A DNA stretch of 64,000 nt from Thauera butanivorans NBRC 103042 (GTDB taxonomy: Bacteria; Pseudomonadota; Gammaproteobacteria; Burkholderiales; Rhodocyclaceae), in contig NZ_BCUG01000015.1 in NCBI RefSeq assembly GCF_001591165.1, positions 1 to 64,000 of the forward strand, written 5' to 3'. Positions 22,260 through 28,919 of this stretch are shown in pieces (positions within the stretch are counted from its first letter, which is position 1; each line of letters begins with the position of its first letter). The position numbers and the translations under genes are program-made. The notes beneath the pieces were generated by a model. That model was not told the DNA's origin. It ran no database searches and saw only the letters and a list, made by a program, of their open reading frames with translations.

Positions 22260-22279
22260 CCGGACGCACTGGCGTCCGG
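22260..22279 (+). promoter_or_regulatory. Hairpin in the leader of the adhesin gene
   Basis: CCGGACGC-ACTG-GCGTCCGG, an 8 bp perfect stem without a T run, 29 nt upstream of the adhesin ATG. It could be an operator for the LuxR regulator, an RNA processing or stability element, or a weak attenuator between the secretion genes and the adhesin gene. Confidence 0.45.
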
Positions 22280-22308
22280 TCGACTCCCAATCCCAGAAGA
22301 GGCGTGCA

Positions 22309-25131
22309 ATGGCTACCAGCCTTCCTCCCGTCGCAACCGTCGTCACGATCCACGGCGCTGCATTTGCGCGCGACGCCGACGGCAACACCCGCTCACTCAA
22401 GGCCGGCGATGCGCTGCGCGAAGGCGAAACCCTCGTCACCTCCGCCGGCGGCCGCGTCGAACTGGCCATGGCCGACGGCAGCCAACTGGCAATCCCCGAA
22501 AACCAGACCATCGCCATCGGCGCCGAGATGGACGAGAGCACCCGCCCGGCAGCGGCCGACGCCCAGCTTGCCAGCGCAGACATCGAAAACGTGATCCAGG
22601 CGCTGGAACGGGGCGGCGATCTCGGTGACGCACTCGAAGACCCTGCAGCCGGCCTGGCCGGCGGCGGCGGCGGCGAAGGCAACAACTTTGTTCGCCTGCT
22701 CCGCATCGCCGAAGGCGTGACCCCGCTCGAGTTCGAGTTCGGCATCCTGCCGCCGGACGAACCGCCGATCTTCTTCGGCGGCCCGCTCGACGACGAAGCG
22801 GAAACCACCTACACCCCCAGCATCGTGGTGCCGCCGTCACCGTCCGAGAACGTCCCCGAGACGGTCACCGTCACGCTCACCGACACCATCACGGTGACCG
22901 AAACCGTGACCGGGACGGCCACCGGCACCGTCAGCGGCATCATCACCGATACGATCACCGGCATCGTCACCCAGACGGTGCCTTCCACCGTGACCGAAAC
23001 CGTCACACTCACCGACACGAACACCGCAACCGCAACGGCAGCCGGTACGGCAACCGTCACCCAGACCGCCGCTGGCCCCACCGCCACGGCTACTGCCACG
23101 GAAACGGGCACCGCAACCGCGACCGAAACCAGCACTGCAACCATCACCCAGACCAGCAACGGCCCCACGATCACCGAAACCGTCACGGCCACGGAAACCA
23201 ACACCGCAACCGTGACCGAAACGGGTACGACAACCTTCACCCAGACCAATATCGGCCTCACCGTCACCGAAACCGTCACTGCAACGGAAACCAACACCTC
23301 GACGGTAACCGACACCGTCACCTTCACCGAAACCGCTGCCGGCCCCGAATCCACCGGCACCGTCACGATCACGGAGACCGCCACCGACACCGTGACCGAA
23401 ACCGGTACGACGACCCACACCCAGACCAGCAACGGCCCGGCAATCACCGAAACCGTCACGGCCACGGAAACCGTCACCAGCACGGAGACCGAAACCGATA
23501 CTGCGACCTACACCCAGACCAACACCGGCTCCAGCATCACCGAAACCGCCACCGTCACGGAAAGTAGCACCAGCACCGTGACCGCCACCGATACTGCGAC
23601 CTATACCCTGACCAGCGCTGGCCCTACGGCCACCGAAACCGTGACCAGTGAAACCTATTCCACGGCGACGGAATCGCTGGCCACCCAGACTCATGGGATC
23701 GGCAAGGACGGGAAGATCGATACCGGCGATCTCGAGATCGAATATTCACCGGTAAGCGGCGGCACCATCACCGTCGACGATGGCGGCCTGCTGGGCATCT
23801 CCGAAGGCGCTGGAGACGAGCGCATCAGCGATGGCGATAAGGTCAATGCAATCATCAAGAACAAAGATGGAACGCTGGCCCAAGTCTATTCGCTAAAGCT
23901 GACAATCTATGTAGAGAGCGACGACGCTGAATTCTACGTAATAGTCAATGGCGTCTCTACCTATCATAAGTTTGATGACGGCCCGGGCCTGAAAGAAATC
24001 ACCATCGAGTCCAGCACACCCTTCAGTGAGTACTCTATCGAGCATTATCTGGGCAGGTTCGCCATCGGCGGCCTCCAGGCAGGCGGCGAGCGGGAAATTA
24101 CGGAAACCGAAACTGTGACCGTGACCGACACCGTCACGCAGACACTGACTGAAACTGTCACCGTAACAGAAACCAGCACCCCGACGCTGACCGAAACCAG
24201 CACGCAGACGGTCACCAACACCGTCACGCCTACGGTCACCGACACCATCACCGTCACCGAAACCACCACCGTCACCGTCACCGACACCAATACCATCACG
24301 GTGACCGACACCGATACGAACTCCGACACCGTCACCGTGACCCAGACTGTCAACGGCCCCAAGGAGACTGAAACCGTCACCTCGACAGTCACCGACACCC
24401 ATACCGTCACTGCAACCCACACGCCGACGGTCACCGAAACCTACACGCCGACGGTCACCGAAACCCACTCCATTACCGAAACCCATACGCCAACGGTTAC
24501 CGACACCGTGACGGTGACCAACACCATCACACCGACGATCACCGAAACGCTCACCGTCACCGAAACCAGTACGCCAACGATCACCGAAACCAGCACGCAG
24601 ACGATCACCGAAACCGTGACGCCGACGGTCACCGAAACGCTCACCGTCACCGAAACCCATACGCCGACGATCACCGAAACCGACACGGTCACCGTCACCC
24701 TGACGGACAACGGCCCCACCGTGACCGAAACCGTCACCATCAGCACCACTGAAACCGACACGGTCACCGTCACCGAAAGCAGCACCGAAACCTTCACGCA
24801 GACCGCCAACGGCCCCGTCAGCACCGAGACTGTGACCGAGTTCACCGAAACCATCACGGTCAGCCAATGGACAGAGACGGTGACCTTCCCAACCGTTACG
24901 GACACGATCACCGACACCGCGACCGTGACCGACACGGCAACCGACACGGTGCAGAGCCAGACTGTCACTGCCCAGGCGCTGTCTGCAAACGACGTACTGC
25001 TTCAGGACGACAGCCTGGCCGGCGGTAGCGGGGCATCCAGCAGCGGTGGCGATACGGGGGCCAATGCCTTTGCGGCCTTCCAGCCGGATCCGGCAAGCCA
25101 GTTGCTGCAGAACACACCAACCGTCGAATAA
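22309..25131 (+). CDS. Compact LapA-like adhesin with retention module and Thr-rich TxT repeats
   Basis: Predicted type I secreted surface protein of 940 residues. Residues 1-115 form a LapA-type retention module ending in DPAAGLAGGGGG. PAAG (112-115) fits the (T/P)AAG site cut by LapG. From about residue 175 nearly every second residue is Thr (TVTETVTATETNT). The first block (about 175-460) contains roughly 29-31 residue units marked by G-P/G-S turns. A non-repeat domain of about 130 residues (464-594) with different codon use follows. A second Thr block (about 595-880) precedes a Gly/Ser-rich C-terminus (about 885-940) that should hold the secretion signal. Known LapA proteins are several thousand residues long and carry RTX repeats; none are seen here. 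The start has GAAGAGG upstream. The 5' half is preceded by a hairpin. Confidence 0.85.
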   Translation: MATSLPPVATVVTIHGAAFARDADGNTRSLKAGDALREGETLVTSAGGRVELAMADGSQLAIPENQTIAIGAEMDESTRPAAADAQLASADIENVIQALERGGDLGDALEDPAAGLAGGGGGEGNNFVRLLRIAEGVTPLEFEFGILPPDEPPIFFGGPLDDEAETTYTPSIVVPPSPSENVPETVTVTLTDTITVTETVTGTATGTVSGIITDTITGIVTQTVPSTVTETVTLTDTNTATATAAGTATVTQTAAGPTATATATETGTATATETSTATITQTSNGPTITETVTATETNTATVTETGTTTFTQTNIGLTVTETVTATETNTSTVTDTVTFTETAAGPESTGTVTITETATDTVTETGTTTHTQTSNGPAITETVTATETVTSTETETDTATYTQTNTGSSITETATVTESSTSTVTATDTATYTLTSAGPTATETVTSETYSTATESLATQTHGIGKDGKIDTGDLEIEYSPVSGGTITVDDGGLLGISEGAGDERISDGDKVNAIIKNKDGTLAQVYSLKLTIYVESDDAEFYVIVNGVSTYHKFDDGPGLKEITIESSTPFSEYSIEHYLGRFAIGGLQAGGEREITETETVTVTDTVTQTLTETVTVTETSTPTLTETSTQTVTNTVTPTVTDTITVTETTTVTVTDTNTITVTDTDTNSDTVTVTQTVNGPKETETVTSTVTDTHTVTATHTPTVTETYTPTVTETHSITETHTPTVTDTVTVTNTITPTITETLTVTETSTPTITETSTQTITETVTPTVTETLTVTETHTPTITETDTVTVTLTDNGPTVTETVTISTTETDTVTVTESSTETFTQTANGPVSTETVTEFTETITVSQWTETVTFPTVTDTITDTATVTDTATDTVQSQTVTAQALSANDVLLQDDSLAGGSGASSSGGDTGANAFAAFQPDPASQLLQNTPTVE
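22840..24960 (+). repeat. Tandem low-complexity DNA encoding TxTx repeats
   Basis: Two blocks (about 22840-23690 and 24095-24960) built from ACC-GTC/GAA/ATC/GCA codon pairs, so the DNA repeats with 6 bp and about 90 bp periods. The near-uniform composition keeps frames open on the opposite strand and makes the region prone to slippage and recombination, hence to length variation between strains. Confidence 0.85.
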
Positions 25132-25150
25132 GGCGCGAACGTACAAGAAT

Positions 25151-25174
25151 GGCGACGGAATCAGGCCCGTCGCC
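25151..25174 (+). terminator. Possible partial terminator between adhesin and glycosyltransferase genes
   Basis: GGCGACGG-AATCAGGC-CCGTCGCC (8 bp stem) lies 20 nt past the adhesin stop. It is followed by GCATGCTTTT, a short and delayed T run. It may reduce readthrough into the glycosyltransferase gene rather than stop it. Confidence 0.45.
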
Positions 25175-25203
25175 GCATGCTTTTCTGAATAGGCGGAATA
25201 TCG

Positions 25204-26430
25204 ATGAGGATACTGTTCATCCACGAAGGCCTGGGCCAGTTCCAGACCTTGCACGAATACCTGAACAGCGAAGGACTGGCACACTCCTGGTTCCTGTGCA
25301 GCGCCGGTGTCCATAACGCCAACAAGGATCGAATCCCCAACCTGGTTCCTTTCGCCGTAGCCAGCGAAAACCCCAACGGCTATTTCTACACCAAGAATCT
25401 CGAAGCCCGGATTCAGCGTTCATTCCTCATCAAGCAAGCAATCGGCGAACTGCTCGAGCGAACCGGCATCGACCTCATCGTCGCCCACGGCTCGGGCGGC
25501 TTTCCCTTGCAGCTATTCGACGAATTCGACGTCCCCATCATCAGCTACATCGAATTCCCGTCCTTTGGCCATCATGGCCACGACCCGAAATACCCGCAGC
25601 CGGACTACGCTACCTACCGCGACAAGGTGTTCGAAATGACGAGCTATCACCAGGCGCTCAAAAGCGATCTGGTGATTGTACCCAGCGTCTATGCCAGAGA
25701 GATGTTCCCGGCCTGCCTGCATGACCGTATCGTGCCGCAAATGGAAGGTTTCGACATCAAGCGCAAGCCCTCGACCTTCGCCAAGGAAGAAGGCGTGTTC
25801 CACATTGGCTTCTCCGCCCGCGACCTGTCCTCAGCCAAAGGCTTCGAGCAGTTCATCCTGATCGCCAAGGAAGTCCTCAAGCAGCGCCCGCAAGTGCGCT
25901 TCGTTTTCTGCGGCTCGCCGAAGGTGTTGTACAGCTACGAGGAAGTTTTCCTGCAGCACAACTTCCCCGCCGAATCGCGGCCCGAATCCTTCATGCAATA
26001 CGTATTGCAGCGCGAAGGCATCACGCTGGGCGAAGGATCGAATTTCCAACACGTCAGTTTCGCCGGCTACGACGACTTCGCGAGCTATGTCGAAGCAATG
26101 GACATGTTCCTTTACCCGCTGCAATTCGGCTCGGCCAACTGGGGACTGTTCGAACTGCTGTTTCGCGGCAAGACGATCATCGCCAGCGACCACTGCTTCG
26201 TGCCCGAGGTCATCCGCCACGGCCATAACGGCCTGCTGTGCAAATACGACGACATCGCAAGCTGGGTACGCTATGCCGCCGAGATCATCGATGCACCGCA
26301 GGACTTCATCCATCTGGGCGAAAACGCGCTGGCCGATGCCCATCAGCGCTTCCACATCAGCAAGGTCGCTCCACGCTACCTGTCGATCTTCGACACCGTG
26401 ATCCAGCGCCGCAAGCTCGGCGTCTTCTGA
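25204..26430 (+). CDS. GT4-like (GT-B fold) glycosyltransferase
   Basis: Predicted cytoplasmic glycosyltransferase of 408 residues. It begins with a Rossmann-like strand (MRILFIHEGLGQFQTLHEYL). In the C-terminal half it has the GT4 pattern FHIGFSARDLSSAKGFEQF, FAGYDDFASYVEAMDMFLYPL and GLFELLFRGKTIIAS...FVPEVIRHGHNGLLC, the family E-x7-E donor-sugar region. The exact sugar and acceptor are unknown. It sits 72 nt after the Thr-rich adhesin gene, with only a weak hairpin between. An O-glycosylating role on the adhesin is therefore plausible; exopolysaccharide synthesis is the main alternative. GGCGGA serves as ribosome site. Confidence 0.82.
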   Translation: MRILFIHEGLGQFQTLHEYLNSEGLAHSWFLCSAGVHNANKDRIPNLVPFAVASENPNGYFYTKNLEARIQRSFLIKQAIGELLERTGIDLIVAHGSGGFPLQLFDEFDVPIISYIEFPSFGHHGHDPKYPQPDYATYRDKVFEMTSYHQALKSDLVIVPSVYAREMFPACLHDRIVPQMEGFDIKRKPSTFAKEEGVFHIGFSARDLSSAKGFEQFILIAKEVLKQRPQVRFVFCGSPKVLYSYEEVFLQHNFPAESRPESFMQYVLQREGITLGEGSNFQHVSFAGYDDFASYVEAMDMFLYPLQFGSANWGLFELLFRGKTIIASDHCFVPEVIRHGHNGLLCKYDDIASWVRYAAEIIDAPQDFIHLGENALADAHQRFHISKVAPRYLSIFDTVIQRRKLGVF

Positions 26431-26456
26431 ACAAGTACAACCACGGAGGCCACGAC

Positions 26457-26792
26457 ATGCCATTCGTCGAGCGGGATTCCAGCGGAAAAATCATTGCAGC
26501 CCGGCTGACCCCGTCGGAAAGCGCCTCAGAGTGGATCGACGCCGACGCGGCCGAACTCACCGCCCTGACCGACACCCCCATCCTGGAGGACCCACGCGCC
26601 GCTCTCGAGTATACGGATCAAGGTCTCATCCGCGTACTTGAAGACCTCATCGACACCCTGCTCGCCAAGGATGTGATCCGCTTCACCGACCTTCCCCTCC
26701 CAGCCCAGAACCGCCTCCTGCAAAGACGCTCGTTGCGCAATTCGCTCAACAGCAATGCGAATCTGCTCGATGACGATGGCGGATTGCTTTAG
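26457..26792 (+). CDS. Small conserved acidic protein (110-residue family, function unknown)
   Basis: A 111-residue, soluble-looking protein with no signal peptide. It begins MPFVERDSSGKIIAARL and has a conserved-looking core, GLIRVLEDLIDTLLAKDVIRFTDLPLPAQNRLLQRRSLR. From memory this resembles a family of about 110 residues often labelled tryptophan synthase beta-like in databases, although it has no resemblance to the TrpB enzyme fold. The start has a GGAGG ribosome site, 26 nt behind the glycosyltransferase stop, so the two are probably co-transcribed. The frame is open upstream inside the glycosyltransferase gene and that part is a shadow. The function is not known. Confidence 0.75.
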   Translation: MPFVERDSSGKIIAARLTPSESASEWIDADAAELTALTDTPILEDPRAALEYTDQGLIRVLEDLIDTLLAKDVIRFTDLPLPAQNRLLQRRSLRNSLNSNANLLDDDGGLL

Positions 26793-26820
26793 GGCAGGCC
26801 TGAACAAGCCGGCCTTTGTT

Positions 26821-26901
26821 CGTCACGCCCACGAAGACGGGAGCCCAGCGCCTTCGACTTCAAGGTCTTGATTCCCTGGGTGCCCGCCTTCGCGGCATGA
26901 C
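26821..26901. repeat. Imperfect long inverted repeat (intergenic palindromic element)
   Basis: An 81 bp imperfect palindrome. Its outer arms pair as CGTCACGCCCACGAAGACGG with a complementary end reading GCCCGCCTTCGCGGCATGAC. The form GTCAT-CCGCGAAGGCGGG...CCAG is the dispersed intergenic hairpin repeat seen in many Proteobacteria. It lies between converging genes. Confidence 0.6.
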
Positions 26902-26938
26902 TGGCTTGCTCGGTGCAACCCCAGCGGGAGAGCCATAG

Positions 26939-26987
26939 CCCAAAACAAAGCCAGACGGGAAGTCCAACCGTCTGGCTTTGTTTTGGG
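26939..26987. terminator. Bidirectional terminator between converging genes
   Basis: A perfect 20 bp inverted repeat, CCCAAAACAAAGCCAGACGG at 26939-26958 paired with 26968-26987, with a 9 nt loop. The outer stem contains the T-rich strand in both directions. It separates the small acidic protein gene (plus) from the PEP-CTERM gene (minus). Confidence 0.75.
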
Positions 26988-27026
26988 GCGGCGCCATTGA
27001 GACGCCACCCGATACCTGGGATGCGG

Positions 27027-27800
27027 TCAGATCTCCTTGCGACAGCCCCTCCAGGCCAAGCCGGCGATTCCCAGGCCAAGCAACGCCAGCGAAGCCGGCT
27101 CCGGCACCTGCGAGCCGCCGCCAGGAATGCCAGCGAAGGCCAGGCCGGAGTCATAACCCTTGTCGAACCTGTTCGATACACCGAACTCGAGGATGTAATC
27201 ACCAGCATCGATGATGTCGAAGCTCGCCTTGAGCCAGCCAGTAGAGCCGCATCCACCACCACTGCGATAGCATTTCTCGGAATACTTATCCAAAGCCGAC
27301 CAGTTTGGAGCGCCACCGGTGATCGAGGCGTTCGGCAGATTGATCTGCGCAGCCCCCTGGGTGCCGAAAATGTCCGTGCCGTCGTCCGTCGTATGGACGG
27401 TAAACAGCAAGAAGGATTGGCTCAGGTCGGCAGACCACAGGCGCACCCAGCCATAATCGGCATAACGCCCGCCATCGGAGGAGATGTAGTTGAAATCGAA
27501 GGACAGGCTCTGGCCCGCAGTGGCTGAAAAAGCGGCAGTCCGCACATAAGAGCCGTTGGTGCCGCCAAGGCCGTCCAGATAGACGCCACCGGCGCCGCCG
27601 CTCGTCGACACCCAGCCATAATCGCCGCCGCCCGGCGGGGCGCCGACCACACCATCTACGCCCGACACGCCATAACCACCCACCCCATCCGTCAACGACA
27701 TGGGCGCTGCGGAAGCCATCACGGAAAAGCACAACGCTGCGCCCGCGACCAGACTCGAAAGTACCGTTGATTTCGTCACGAAACAGTTCTTATAAGACAT
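27027..27800 (-). CDS. PEP-CTERM sorting domain protein, Gly-rich
   Basis: Exported protein of 257 residues. It has a signal peptide (about 1-31, ending VMASA), a Gly/Ser/Asp-rich beta-type body (AFSATAGQSLSFDFNYISSDGG; GWLKASFDIIDAGDYILEFGVSN) resembling secreted beta-sandwich PEP-CTERM proteins, and a C-terminal sorting signal at about 232-257. That signal is VPEPASLALLGLGIAGLAWR followed by GCRKEI. The ATG at 27800 has a perfect AGGAGG 7 nt upstream; the in-frame TTG at 27806 is rejected. One consensus sigma-54 promoter lies upstream. The function is probably extracellular matrix or floc-associated, but this is inferred from the sorting class only. Confidence 0.88.
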   Translation of the reverse strand: MSYKNCFVTKSTVLSSLVAGAALCFSVMASAAPMSLTDGVGGYGVSGVDGVVGAPPGGGDYGWVSTSGGAGGVYLDGLGGTNGSYVRTAAFSATAGQSLSFDFNYISSDGGRYADYGWVRLWSADLSQSFLLFTVHTTDDGTDIFGTQGAAQINLPNASITGGAPNWSALDKYSEKCYRSGGGCGSTGWLKASFDIIDAGDYILEFGVSNRFDKGYDSGLAFAGIPGGGSQVPEPASLALLGLGIAGLAWRGCRKEI

Positions 27801-27857
27801 GGACAACCTCCTGATAACTGTTCATTCAAAGCAGAGCTACTGAGTTGTCCAACTATT

Positions 27858-27873
27858 AGCAACAGCCGTGCCA
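27858..27873 (-). promoter_or_regulatory. Consensus sigma-54 (RpoN) promoter of second PEP-CTERM gene
   Basis: On the minus strand TGGCACGGCTGTTGCT fits TGGCACG-N4-TTGCW at every defined base. The predicted transcription start near 27847 gives a leader of about 47 nt, almost identical to the first PEP-CTERM gene at 8.2 kb. Confidence 0.88.
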
Positions 27874-28256
27874 CCATTCTTACGCCAAATCGAAAAAATC
27901 TGAAAACTCTGCCGAATGTCCTGCAACGCTTTTATTCTATTGAAAACAAATCTCCTAACCGATTGATTTTTATATTTTTCCCATTAATCGTGATTTATTT
28001 CACGAAAACCAGCAAAAAACTCCAAATGGAAGAGTTTGCGAATTTTATCGATGATTTTTCGAGGCAGCTGTAAATATTTCCGACGATTCGAGAAGTTGCG
28101 GAATTCATGAAATACGAATAACAGGGCACCTAAAGAACACCGCCCCCCCCCCCCGCTCAGGATGCAGCTCAAACCCGAAACCATCCTTTCACCCTGGACG
28201 ACAGACGCCGGCGTGGGCGGCCTGCTCGCATGCCGGACCCCTGCCTGCTCACTTCC
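27874..28256. other. AT-rich intergenic region with a C12 homopolymer
   Basis: No gene is supported here. About 27880-28130 is unusually AT-rich for this chromosome. It contains an inverted repeat TCGTGA-N6-TCACGA at 27988-28005, about 115 bp upstream of the sigma-54 element, where an enhancer-binding protein could sit. At 28143-28154 there is a run of twelve C. A possible 66-codon minus-strand frame (27984-28184) reads through the C run and has no ribosome site, so it is not called. Confidence 0.6.
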
Positions 28257-28919
28257 TCATTCCGGCAGCGGTTCCTTGTACTCCTCGACCCTGATGCCAC
28301 GCATCTGGTAGCCGGCGCTACCCATTTCGGAATCGATGCGCCCGACGGTCAGCACCCCATCCACCCACACCGGCGACATGTTCATGCCGGCCGGCACCGG
28401 CTTGTCGGGAATCACGTGGATGAGCTGGTTGGCCGGCGGCGGCGGCACATGGACGCAGGCGCCGAAGTAGGGTACGAGCAGGAATTCGCGGATCGTGGCG
28501 CCGTCGCCTTCGAGCGGCACGACGAAGCCGGGAATGCGCACCGACTGGCCCGACAGGCGCTCGACCACCGGCGCGCGGCCCCACTCCTCGCGCATCCGCG
28601 TCATGATCTCCATCGCGCGCGGATCGTTGTCCTGCAGATCGTCGATCTGCAGGTCGGCGAAGAACTTCTGCGGATCCCAGTCGGCAGGGATGAGATCGTC
28701 CCAGCTTATCTCGCGGAAAGGCGTTGCCGCGCCCTTGCCGGTGTTCTTTCCCGCTTTCTCCTTCGCCGGTTCGAGCCGGTCGCCGACCTGATAGTCGCCG
28801 CCGGATTGCGCGAACACGGCCGGAGCCGGGCCGAAACCACCTGCCAGGGCGAGCGCGCCGGCCAGGATGCCGACACGGAGGGAAGGCAGGGAAAACCGGG
28901 GCAATACAGGCATCTTCAT
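28257..28919 (-). CDS. DUF3299 periplasmic protein of zinc-linked operon (ZrgE-like)
   Basis: Exported protein of 220 residues with an N-terminal signal segment (about 10-38, ending AVFAQ). Its DUF3299 core contains ISWDDLIPADWDP, VRIPGFVVPLEGDGATIREFLLVPYFGACVHVPPPPANQ and VWVDGVLTV. The Cys/His pair in YFGACVHVPPP is the family's striking motif and might bind metal; that is inference. It overlaps the permease gene by ATGA and is the last gene of the operon with a DUF2796 protein, an ABC ATPase and a permease. This matches the zinc-regulated zrg operon of Vibrio as I remember it. The longer open frame to 30365 is a shadow of the permease. Confidence 0.85.
   Translation of the reverse strand: MKMPVLPRFSLPSLRVGILAGALALAGGFGPAPAVFAQSGGDYQVGDRLEPAKEKAGKNTGKGAATPFREISWDDLIPADWDPQKFFADLQIDDLQDNDPRAMEIMTRMREEWGRAPVVERLSGQSVRIPGFVVPLEGDGATIREFLLVPYFGACVHVPPPPANQLIHVIPDKPVPAGMNMSPVWVDGVLTVGRIDSEMGSAGYQMRGIRVEEYKEPLPE

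Noticed and set aside
22840-24960. CRISPR-like or other array of DNA repeats
   Set aside because: The repeats are in frame, have no constant repeat/spacer pattern and encode an alternating Thr protein.
23893-25314. Long minus-strand frame opposite the adhesin
   Set aside because: Its translation is a Gly/Asp/Arg low-complexity mirror of the TxT codons; no start signal or family resemblance.
27984-28184. 66-codon minus-strand frame through the C12 tract
   Set aside because: No ribosome site, no family match and the poly-C gives a poly-Gly run; it is in an AT-rich non-coding region.
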